This document shows positions 47,931-59,088 of a stretch of 64,000 bases of DNA, in pieces. Position 1 is the stretch's first letter, and every line of letters starts with the position of its first letter. The stretch spans positions 2,356,001 to 2,420,000 of the forward strand of contig NW_026870889.1 in NCBI RefSeq assembly GCF_033118175.1, in the 5' to 3' direction. The translations under genes were made by a program, and so were the position numbers. Origin of the DNA: Dama dama. Its lineage: Eukaryota; Chordata; Mammalia; Artiodactyla; Cervidae. The notes below the pieces were generated by a model. It was not told the DNA's origin. It did no database searches and was given only the letters and a program-made list of their open reading frames with translations.

Positions 47931-49682
47931 TAGCAACCTCCTCTCCAAGGAGGCCTCAACCGAAGCCTAGGCCCAGGGGAAAGGCAGCAGCGGGGATGAG
48001 CCAGGGGAGGCGCCCTAGCATGTCTGGACCCAGTCCCCGCAGCCTGCCCCTTGGTGGGGCAGTACCCCCGGAGGCCAGGAAGGTCTGGGTAAGACTGGCC
48101 AGGGGCAGGGGCCCTGCTGGGTCCTGCCCCTGGCCTGTGGGGCCTCTGAGCACAACCGGCCCTCTCCCACTGGAAGACCTCCCCGGCTGCCTCCAAAGGC
48201 CGGTTTGCAAGCGCTCCCGGCCACTGTTACCAGCAGGCGGGCACAATGCTCCTAAGCCCGGAAGAAAAGCGCTTCAGGGTGGTGCTCTCTCTGGGCCCTT
48301 GCCCCTGAGCCTGGGGGCAAGGCAGGGTGTCCACACTCCCAGGACAAGGCAGAACCACATGCACACGTCTGACCTGCCCCCTGCACCGGCAGAGAGCTCG
48401 GGGGAGCCAGAGTCTGTCAGGCAGCTGCTGGGCAGGCCGCCTGTGTGGGAAGTGGCAGAGCCGACCTAGGGGCAAGTTGGGCCTCTTGCTCTCCCTGCTG
48501 CCCTGAGGCTGCTGGGCCAAAGAGGTCTTGGGCATCCAGCCCCTTGCTGGTCCCTTCCCTCTGACGAGGCCCTCTGAGCTCCAGCACCTTGCAGTGTGGA
48601 GACAGCCCCTGCCAGCAACCTCCTCTCCAAGGAGGCCTCAACCGAGGCCTAGGCCCAGGGGAAAGGCACCAGTGGGGATGAGCCTGGGGAGGCGCCCGGG
48701 CATGTCTGGACCCAGTCCCCGCAGCCTGCCCCTTGGTGGGGCAGTACCCCCGGAGGCCAGGAAGGTCTGGGCAAGGCTGGCCAGGGGCAGGGGCCCTGCT
48801 GGGTCCTGCCCCTGGCCTGTGGGGCCTCTGAGCACAACCGGCCCTTGCCCACTGGAAGACCTCCCCGGCTGCCTCCAAAGGCCGGTTTGCAAGCACTCCC
48901 GCCCACTGTTCCCGCCAGGCGCGCACAATGCTCCCAAGCCCGGGAGAAAAGCGCTTCGGGGTGGTGGTCTCTCCGGGCCCCTGCCCCTGAGCCTGGGGTC
49001 CAGGCAGGGGATCCACAGTCCCAGGCCAAGGCAGAACCACATGCACACGTCTGTTCCTGCCCCCTCCACCGGCAGAGAGCTGGGGGGAGCCAGAGTCTGT
49101 CAGGCAGCTGCTGGGCTGGCCGCCTGTGTGGGAAGGGGCAGAGCCGACCTAGGGGCAAGTTGGGCCTCTTGCTCTCCCTGCTGCCCTGAGGCTGCTGGGC
49201 CAAAGAGGTCTTGGGCATCCAGCCCCTTGCTGGTCCCTTCCCTCTGACGAGGCCCTCTGAGCTCCAGCACCTTGCAGTGTGGAGACAGCCCCTGCCAGCA
49301 ACCTCTTCTCCAAGGAGGCCTCAACCGAGGCCTAGGCCCAGGGGAAAGGCACCAGCGGGGATGAGCCAGTGGAGGCGCACGGGCATGTCTGGACCCAGTC
49401 CCCGCAGCCTGCCCCTTGGTGGGGCAGTACCCCCGGAGGCCAGGAAGGTCTGGGCAAGGCTGTCCAGGGGCAGGGGCCCTGCTGTGTCCTGCCCCTGGCC
49501 TGTGGGGCCTCTGAGCACAACCGGCCCTCTCCCACTGGAAGACCTCCCCGGCTGCCTCCAAAGGCCGTTTTGCACGCACTCCCGCCCACTGTTCCCACCA
49601 AGCGCGCACAATGCTCCCATCCCGGGAGAAAAGCGCTTCGGGGTGGTGCTCTCTCCGGGCCCTTGCCCCTGAGACTGGGGGC

Positions 49683-52023
49683 CAGGTAGGGGATCCACAG
49701 TCCCAGGCCAAGGCACAACAACATGCACACGTCTGTTCCTGCCCCCTCCACCGGCAGAGAGCTGGGGGGAGCCAGAGTCTGTCAGGCAGCTGCTGGGCTG
49801 GCCGCCTGTGTGGGAAGGGGCAGAGCCGACCTAGGGGCAAGTTGGGCCTCTTGCTCTCCCTGCTGCCCTGAGGTTGCTGGGCCAAAGAGGTCTTGGGCAT
49901 CCAGCCCCTTGCTGGTCCCTTCCCTCTGACGAGGCCCTCTGAGCTCCAGCACCTTGCAGTGTGGAGACAGCCCCTGCCAGCAACCTCCTCTCCAAGGAGG
50001 CCTCAACCGAGGCCTAGGCACAGGGGAAAGGCACCAGCGGGGATGAGCCAGTGGAGGCGCACGGGCATATCAGGACCCAGTCCCTGCAGCCTGCCCCTTG
50101 GTGGGGCAGTACCCCCGGAGGCCAGGAAGTTCTGGGCAAGGCTGGCCAGGGGCAGGGTCCCTGCTGGGTCCTGCCCCTGGCCTGTGGGGCCTCTGAGCAC
50201 AACCGGCCCTCTCCCACTGGAAGACCTCCCCGGCTGCCTCCAAAGGCGGGTTTGCCAACACTCCCGCCCGCTGTTCCCGCCAGGCACGCACAACGCTCCC
50301 AAGGCCAGGAGAAAAGCGCTTCGGGGTGTTGCTCTCTCCGGGCCCTTGCCCCTGAGCCTGGGGTCCAGGCAGTGGGTCCACACTCCCAGACCAAGTCAGA
50401 ACCACATGCACACGTCTGTTCCTGACCCCTGCACCGGCAGAGAGCTCGGGGGAGCCAGAGTCTGTCAGGCAGCTGCTGGGTTGGCTGCCTGTGTGGGAAG
50501 GGGCAGAGCCGACCTAGGGGCAAGTTGGGCCTCTTGCTCTCCCTGTTGCCCTGAGGCTGCTGGGCCAAAGAGGTCTTGGGCATCCAGCCACTTTCTGGTC
50601 CCTTCCCGCTGACGAGGCCCTCTGAGCTCCAGCACCTTGCAGTGTGGAGACAGCCCCTGCCAGCAACCTCCTCTCCAAGGAGGCCTCAACCGAGGCCTAG
50701 GCCCAGGGGAAAGGCACCAGCGGGGATGAGCCTGGGGAGGCGCCCGGGCATCTCTGGACCCAGGCCCCGCAGCCTGCCCCTTAGTGGGGCAGTACCCCCG
50801 GAGGCCAGGAAGGTCTGGGCAAGGCTGGCCAGGGGCAGGGGCCCTGCTGGGTCCTGCCCCTGGCCTGTGGGGCCTCTGAGCACAACCGGCCCTCTCCCAC
50901 TGGAAGACCTCCCCGGCTGCCTCCAAGGCCGGTTTGCAAGCGCTCCCGCCCACTGTTCCCAGCAGGCGTGCACAATGCTCCCAAGCCCGGGAGAAAAGCG
51001 CTTCAGGGTGGTTCTCTCTCCGGGCCCTTGCCCCTGAGCCTGGGGGCAAGGCAGGGTGTCCACACTCCCAGGACAAGGCAGAACCACATGCACACGTCTG
51101 ATCTGCCCCCTGCACCGGCAGAGAGCTCGGGGGAGCCAGAGTCTGTCAGGCAGCTGCTGGGCTGGCCGCCTGTGTGGGAAGGGGCAGAGCCGACCTAGGG
51201 GCAAGTTGGGCCTCTTGCTCTCCCTGCTGCCCTGAGGCTGCTGGGCCAAAGAGGTCTTGGGCATCCAGCCCCTTGCTGGTCCCTTCCCTCTGACGAGGCC
51301 CTCTGAGCTCCAGCACCTTTCAGTGTGGAGACAGCCCCTGCCAGCAACCTCCTCTCCAAGGAGGCCTCAACCGAGGCCTAGGTCCAGGGGAAAGGCACCA
51401 GCGGGGATGAGCCTGGGGAGGCGCCCGGGCATGTCTGGACCCAGTCCCCGCAGCCTGCCCCTTGGTGGGGCAGTACCCCCGGAGGCCAGGAAGGTCTGGG
51501 CAAGGCTGCCAGGGGCAGGGACACTGCTGGGTCCTGCCCCTGGCCTGTGGGGCGTCTGAGCACAACCGGCACTCTCCCGCTGGAAGACCTCCCCGTCTGC
51601 CTCGAAAGGCCGGTTTGCAAGCACTCCCGCCCGCTGTTCCCGCCAGGCACGCACAATGCTCCCAAGCCCGGGAGAAAAGCGCTTCGGGGTGGTGCTCTCT
51701 CCGGGCACTTGCCCCTGAGCCTGGGGGCAAGGCATGGGGAACACACTCCCAGGCCAAGGCAGAACCACATGCCCACGTCTGTTCCTGTCCCCTGCACCGG
51801 CAGAGAGCTTGGGGGAGCCAGAGTCTGTCAGGCAGCTGCTGGGTTGGCCGCCTGTGTGGGAAGGGGCAGAGCCGCCCTAGGGGCAAGTTGGGCCTCTTGC
51901 TCTCCCTGCTGCCCTGAGGCTGCTGGGCCAAAGACGTCTTGGGCATCCAGCCCCTTACTGGTCCCTTCCCTCTGACGAGGCCCTCTGAGCTCCAGCACCT
52001 TGCAGTGTGGAGACAGCCCCTGC
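49683..52023. repeat. Higher-order copy 4b (6-monomer period, 4093 bp)
   Basis: This is the second copy of 45590-47930. The match fades after GGAGACAGCCCC, where 4a continues with CTGCTAGC and 4b with CTGCCAGC. It is directly followed by higher-order copy 5b. Confidence 0.87.
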
Positions 52024-52134
52024 CAGCAACCTCCTCTCCAAGGAGGCCTCAACCGAGGCCTAGGCCCAGGGGAAAGGCACCAGCGGGGATGAGCCAGGGG
52101 AGGCGCCCGAGCATGTCTGGACCCAGTCCCCGCA

Positions 52135-53570
52135 GCCTGCCCCTTGGTGGGGCAGTACCCCCGGAGGCCAGGAAGGTCTGGGCAAGGCTGGCCAGGGGCA
52201 GGGGCCCTGCTGGGTCCTGCCCCTGGCCTGTGGGGCCTCTGAGCACAACCGGCCCTCTCCCACTGGAAGACCTCCCCAGCTGCCTCCAAAGGCCGGTTTG
52301 CCAACACTCCCGCCCGCTGTTCTCGCCAGGCACGCACAATTCTCCCAAGCCCGGGAGAAAAGCGCTTCGGTGTGTTGCTCTCTCCGGGCCCTTGCCCCTG
52401 AGTGTGGGGGCCAGGCAGTGGTTCCACACTCCCAGACCAAGGCAGAACCACATGCACACGTGTGTTCCTGACCCCTGCACCGGCAGAGAGCTCGGGGGAG
52501 CCAGAGTCTGTCAGGCAGCTGCTGGGCTGGCCGCCTGTGTGGGAAGGGGCAGAGCCGACCTAGGGGCAAGTTGGGCCTCTTCCTCTCACTGCTGCCCTAA
52601 GGCTGCTGGGCCAAAGAGGTCTTGGGCATCCAGCCCCTTGCTGGTCCCTTCCCTCTGACGAGGCCCTCTGAGCTCCAGCACCTTGCAGTGTGGAGACAGC
52701 CCCTGCCAGCAACCTCCTCTCCAAGGAAGCCTCAACCGAGGCCTAGGCCCAGGGGAAAGGCACCAGCGGGGATGAGCCAGTGGAGGCGCAAGGGCATGTC
52801 TGGACCCAGTCCCCGCAGCCTGCCCCTTGGTGGGGCAGTACCCCCGGAGGCCAGGAAGGTCTGGGCAAGGCTGCCAGGGGCAGGGACACTGCTGGGTCCT
52901 GCCCCTGGCCTGTGGGGCGTCTGAGCACAACCGGCACTCTCCCGCTGGAAGACCTCCCCGGCTGCCTCCAAAGGCCGGTTAACAAGCGCTCCCGCCCACT
53001 GTTCCCAGCAGGCGTGCACAATGCTCCCAAGCCCGGGAGAAAAGCGCTTCGGGGTGGTGCTCTCTCCGGGCCCTTGCCCCTGAGCCTGGGGGCAAGGCAG
53101 GGTGTCCACACTCCCAGGCCAAGGCAGAACCACATGCACACGTCTGATCTGCCCCCTGCACCGGCAGAGAGCTCGGGGGAGCCAGAGTCTGTCAGGCAGC
53201 TGCTGGGCTGGCCGCCTGTGTGGGAAGGGGCAGAGCCGACCTAGGGGCAAGTTTGGCCTCTTGCTCTCCCTGCTGCCCTGAGGCTGCTGGGCCAAAGAGG
53301 TCTTGGGCATCCAGCCCCTTGCTTGTCCCTTCCCTCTGACGAGGCCCTCTGAGCTCCAGCACCTTGCAGTGTGGAGAGAGCACCTGCCAGCAATCTCCTC
53401 TCCAAGGAGGCCTCAACCGAGGCCTAGGCCCAGGGAAAAGGCACCAGCGGGGTTGAGCCAGGGGAGGCGCCCGGGCATGTCTGGACCCTGTCCCCGCAGC
53501 CTGCCCCTTGGTGGGGCAGTACCCCCGGAGGCCAGGAAGGTCTGGGCAAGGCTGGCCAGGGGCAGGGGCC
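52135..53570. repeat. Higher-order copy 5b (21-monomer period, 14330 bp)
   Basis: This is the second copy of 37805-39240. Differences include CCCCAGCTGCC near 52274 and CACACGTGTGTTCC near 52455. The copies part company near 53570, where 5a continues with CTCCTGGG and 5b with CTGCTGGG. Confidence 0.87.
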
Positions 53571-56500
53571 CTGCTGGGTCCTGCCCCTGGCCTGTGGGGC
53601 CTCTGAGCACAACCGGCCCTCTCCCACTGGAAGACCTCCCCGGCTGCCTCCAAAGGCCGTTTTGCACGCACTCCCGCCCACTCTTCCCACCAAGCGCGCA
53701 CAATGCTCCCAAGCCCGGGAGAAAAGCGCTTCGGGGTGGTGCTCTCTCCGGGCCCTTGCCCCTGAGACTGGGGGCCAGGCAGGGGGTCCACACTCCCAGG
53801 CCAAGGCAGAACCACATGCACACGTCTGTTCCTGACCCCTGCACCGGCAGAGAGCTCGGGGGAGCCAGAGTCTCTCAGGCAGCTGCTGGGCTGGCCGCCT
53901 TTGTGGGAAGTGGCAGAGCCGACCGAGGTTCAAGTAGGGCCTCTTGCTCTCCCTGCTGCCCTGAGGCTGCTGGGCCAAAGAGGTCTTGGGCATCCAGCCC
54001 TTTGCTTGTCCCTTCCCTCTGACGAGGCCCTCTGAGCTCCAGCACCTTGCAGTGTGGAGACAGCCCCTGCCAGCAACCTCCTCTCCAAGGAGGCCTCAAC
54101 CGAGACCTAGGACCAGGGGAAAGGCACCAGCGGGGATGAGCCTGGGGAGGCGCCCAGGCATGTCTGGACCCAGTCCCCGCAGCCTGCCCCTTGGTGGGGC
54201 AGTACCCCCGGAGGCCAGGAAGGTCTGGGAAAGGCTGGCCAGGGGCAGGGGACCTGCTGGGTCCTGCCCCTGGCCTGTGGGGCCTCTGAGCACAACCGGC
54301 CCTCTCCCACTGGAAGACCTCCCCGGCTGTCTCCAAAGTCCTGTTTGCCAACACTCCCACCCGGAGTTCACGCCAGACTTGCACAATGCTCCCAAGCCCG
54401 GGAGAAAAGCGCTTCGGGGTGGTGCTCTCTCCGGGCCCTTGCCCCTGAGACTGGGGGCCAGGCATGGGGAACACAATCCCAGGCCAAGGCAGAACCACAT
54501 GCACACGTCTGTTCCTGTCCCCTGCACCGGCAGAGAGCTTGGGGGAGCCAGAGTCTGTCAGGCAGCTGCTGGGTTGGCCGCCTGTGTGGGAAGGGGCAGA
54601 GCCGCCCTAGGGGCAAGTTGGGCCTCTTGCTCTCCCTGCTGCCCTGAGGCTGCTGGGCCAAAGACGTCTTGGGCATCCAGCCCCTTACTGGTCCCTTCCC
54701 TCTGACGAGGCCCTCTGAGCTCCAGCACCTTGCAGTGTGGAGACAGCCCCTGCCAGCAACCTCCTCTCCAAGGAGGCCTCAACCGAGGCCTAGGCCCAGG
54801 GGAAAGGCACCAGCGGGGATGAGCCAGGGGAGGCGCCCGAGCATGTCTGGACCCAGTCCCCGCAGCCTGCCCCTTGGTGGGGCAGTACCCCCGGAGGCCA
54901 GGAAGGTCTGGGTAAGACTGGCCAGGGGCAGGGGCCCTGCTGGGTCCTGCCCCTGGCCTGTGGGGCCTCTGAGCACAACCGGCCCTCTCCCACTGGAAGA
55001 CCTCCCCGGCTGCCTCCAAAGGCCGGTTTGCAAGCGCTCCCGGCCACTGTTACCAGCAGGCGGGCACAATGCTCCTAAGCCCGGAAGAAAAGCGCTTCAG
55101 GGTGGTGCTCTCTCTGGGCCCTTGCCCCTGAGCCTGGGGGCAAGGCAGGGTGTCCACACTCCCAGGCCAAGGCAGAACCACATGCACACGTCTGTTCCTG
55201 ACCCCTGCACCGGCAGAGAGCTCGGGGGAGCCAGAATCTGTCAGGCAGCTGCTGGGCTGGCCGCCTGTGTGGGAAGGGGCAGAGCCGACCTAGGGGCAAG
55301 TTGGGCCTCTTCCTCTCCCTGCTGCCCTGAGGCTGCTGGGCCAAAGAGGTCTTGGGCATCCAGCCCCTTGCTGGTCCCTTCCCTCTGACGAGGCCCTCTG
55401 AGCTCCAGCACCTTGCAGTGTGGAGACAGCCCCTGCCAGCAACATCCTCTCCAAGGAGGCCTCAACCGAGGCCTAGGCCCAGGGGAAAGGCACCAGCGGG
55501 GATGAGCCTGGGGAGGCGCCCGGGCATGTCTGGACCCAGTCCCCGCAGCCTGCCCCTTGGTGGGGCAGTACCCCCGGAGGCCAGGAAGATCTGGGCAAGG
55601 CTGGCCAGGGGCAGGGGCCCTGCTGGGTCCTCCCCATGGCCTGTGGGGCCTCTGAGCACAACCGGCCCTCTCCCACTGGAAGACCTCCCCGGCTGCCTCC
55701 AAAGGCCAGTTTGCCAACACTCCTGCCCGCTCTTCCCGCCAGGCACGCACAATGCTCCCAAGCCCGGGAGAAAAGCGCTTCGGGGTGGTGGTCTCTCCGG
55801 GCCCTTGCCCCTGAGCCTGGGGGCCAGGCAGGGGATCCACAGTCCCAGGCCAAGGCACAACAACATGCACACGTCTGTTCCTGCCCCCTCCACCGGCAGA
55901 GAGCTGGGGGGAGCCAGCGTCTGTCAGGCAGCTGCTGGGCTGGCCGCCTGTGTGGGAAGGGGCAGAGCCGACCTAGGGGCAAGTTGGGCCTCTTGCTCTC
56001 CCTGCTGCCCTGAGGCTGCTGGGCCAAAGAGGTCTTGGGCATCCAGCCCCTTGCTGGTCCCTTCCCTCTGACGAGGCCCTCTGAGCTCCAGCACCTTGCA
56101 GTGTGGAGACAGCCCCTGCCAGCAACCTCCTCTCCAAGGAGGCCTCAACCGAGGCCTAGGCCCAGGGGAAAGGCACCAGCGGGGATGAGCCTGGGGAGGC
56201 GCCCGGGCATGTCTGGACCCAGGCCCCGCAGCCTGCCCCTTGGTGGGGCAGTACCCCCGGAGGCCAAGAAAGTCTGGGCAAGGCTGGCCAGGGGCAGGGG
56301 CCCTGCTGCGTCCTGCCCCTGGCCTGTGGGGCCTCTGAGCACAACCGGCCCTCTCCCACTGGAAGACCTCCCCGGCTGCCTCCAAAGTCCTGTTTGCAAA
56401 CACTCCCGCCCGCTGTTCACGCCAGGCTCGCACAATGCTCCCAAGCCCGTGAGGAAAGCGCTTCAGGGTGGTGCTCTCTCCGGGCCCTTGCCCCTGAGCC

Positions 56501-59088
56501 TGGGGGCAAGGCAGGGTGTCCACACTCCCAGGACAAGGCAGAACCACATGCACACGTCTGATCTGCCCCCTGCACCGGCAGAGAGCTCGGGGGAGCCAGA
56601 GTCTGTCAGGCAGCTGCTGGGCTGGCCGCCTGTGTGGGAAGGGGCAGAGCCAAACTAGGGGCAAGTTGGGCCTCTTGCTCTCCCTGCTGCCCTGAGGCTG
56701 CTGGGCCAAAGAGGTCTTGGGCATCCAGCCCCTTGCTGGTCCCTTCCCTCTGACGAGGCCCTCTGAGCTCCAGCACCTTGCAGTGTGGAGACAGCCCCTG
56801 CCAGCAACCTCCTCTCCAAGGAGGCCTCAACCGAGGCCTAGGCCCAGGGGAAAGGCACCAGCGGGGATGAGCCTGGGGAGGCGCCCGGGCATGTCTGGAC
56901 CCAGTCCCCGCAGCCTGCCCCTTGGTGGGGCAGTACCCCCGGAGGCCAGGAAGGTCTCGGCAAGGCTGCCAGGGGCAGGGACACTGCTGGGTCCTGCCCC
57001 TGGCCTGTGGGGCGTCTGAGCACAACCGGCACTCTCCCGCTGGAAGACCTCCCCGTCTGCCTCGAAAGGCCGGTTTGCAAGCACTCCCGCCCGCTGTTCC
57101 CGCCAGGCACGCACAACGCTCCCAAGGCCAGGAGAAAAGCGCTTCGGGGTGTTGCTCTCTCCGGGCCCTTGCCCCTGAGCCTGGGGTCCAGGCAGTGGGT
57201 CCACACTCCCAGACCAAGGCAGAACCACATGCACACGTCTGTTCCTGACCCCTGCACCGGCAGAGAGCTCGGGGCAGCCAGAGTCTGTCAGGCAGCTGCT
57301 GGGTTGGCTGCCTGTGTGGGAAGGGGCAGAGCCGACCTAGGGGCAAGTTGGGCCTCTTGCTCTCCCTGCTGCCCTGAGGCTGCTGGGCCAAAGAGGTCTT
57401 GGGCATCCAGCCCCTTGCTGGTACCTTCCCGCTGACGAGGCCCTCTGAGCTCCAGCACCTTGCAGTGTGGAGACAGCCCCTGCCAGCAACCTCCTCTCCA
57501 AGGAGGCATCAACCGAGGCCTATGCCCAGGGGAAAGGCACCAGCGGGGATGAGCCTGGGGAGGCGCCCAGGCATGTCTGGACCCAGTCCCCGCAGCCTGC
57601 CCCTTGGTGGGGCAGTACCCCCGGAGGCCAGGAAGGTCTGGGCAAGGCTGGCCAGGGGCAGGGGACCTGCTGGGTCCTGCCCCTGGCCTGTGAGGCCTCT
57701 GAGCACAACCGGCCCTCTCCCACTGGAAGACCTCCACGGCTGCCTCCAAAGTCCTGTTTGCAAACACTCCCGCCCGCTGTTCACGCCAGGCTCGCACAAT
57801 GCTCCCAAGCCCGTGAGAAAAGCGCTTCGGGGTGGTGCTCTCTCCGGGCCCTTGCCCCTGAGCCTGGGGGCAAGGCAGGGGGAACACACTCCCAGGCCAA
57901 GGCAGAACCACATGCCCACGTCTGTTCCTGTCCCCTGCACCGGCAGAGAGCTTGGGGAACCAGAGTCTGTCAGGCAGCTGCTGGGTTGGCCGCCTGTGTG
58001 GGAAGGGGCAGAGCCGCCCTAGGGGCAAGTTGGGCCTCTTGCTCTCCCTGCTGCCCTGAGGCTGCTGGGCCAAAGACGTCTTGGGCATCCAGCCCCTTAC
58101 TGGTCCCTTCCCTCTGACGAGGCCCTCTGAGCTCCAGCACCTTGCAGTGTGGAGACAGCCCCTGCCAGCAACCTCCTCTCCAAGGAGGCCTCAACCGAGG
58201 CCTAGGCCCAGGGGAAAGGCACCAGCGGGGATGAGCCTGGGGAGGCGCCCGGGCATGTCTGGACCCAGTCCCCGCAGCCTGCCCCTTGGTGGGGCAGTAC
58301 CCCCGGAGGCCAGGAAGGTCTGGGCAAGGCTGGCCAGGGGCAGGGGCCCTGCTGCGTCCTGCCCCTGGCCTGTGGGGCCTCTGAGCACAACCGGCCCTCT
58401 CCCACTGTAAGACCTCCCCGGCTGCCTCCAAAGGCCGGTTTGCAAGCGCTCCCGCCCACTGTTCCCAGCAGGCGTGCACAATGCTCCCAAGCCCGGGAGA
58501 AAAGCGCTTCAGGGTGGTGCTCTCTCCGGGCCCTTTCCCCTGAGCCTGGGGGCCAGGCAGGGGGTCCACACTCCCAGGCCAAGGCAGAACGACATGCACA
58601 CGTCTGTTCCTGCCCCATGCACCGGCAGAGAGCTCGGGGGAGCCAGAGTCTGTCAGGCAGCTGCTGGGCTGGCCGCCTGTGTCGGACGGGGCAGAGCCGA
58701 CCTAGGGGCAAGTTGGGCCTCTTGCTCTCCCTGCTGCCCTGAGGCTGCTGGGTCAAAGAGGTCTTGGGCATCCAGCCCTTTGCTGGTCCTTTCCCTCTGA
58801 CGAGGCCCTCTGAGCTCCAGCACCTTGCAGTGTGGAGACAGCCCCTGCCGGCAACCTCCTCTCCAAGGAGGCCTCAACCGAGGCCTAGGCCCAGGGGAAA
58901 GGCACCAGCGGGGATGAGCCTGGGGAGGCGCACGGGCATGTCTGGACCCAGGCCCCGCAGCCTGCCCCTTGGTGGGGTAGTACCCCCGGAGGCCAGGAAG
59001 GTCTGGGCAAGGCTGCCAGAGGCAGGGACACTGCTGGGTCCTGCCCCTGGCCTGTGGGGCCTCTGAGAACAACTGGCACTCTCCCGCT

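Larger units (their letters stand above)
33973..59088. repeat. Ordinary monomer array, segment C
   Basis: Anchors start at 34201, 34882, 35563, 36246, 36928, 37610, 38292, 38973, 39656, 40339, 41021, 41704, 42386, 43068, 43751, 44434, 45117, 45800, 46483, 47164, 47846, 48528, 49211, 49893, 50576, 51257, 51939, 52622, 53303, 53986, 54669, 55352, 56035, 56717, 57399, 58081 and 58764. Spacings are 681-683 bp. The first six monomers (34201-38291) carry many private substitutions and small deletions, for example GCCTCTGCTCTCC near 34836 and AGCCGAATAGGG near 35495. Two higher-order duplications are visible, at offsets of 4093 bp and 14330 bp. The last monomer is entered by block 3 at 59089. Confidence 0.95.
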
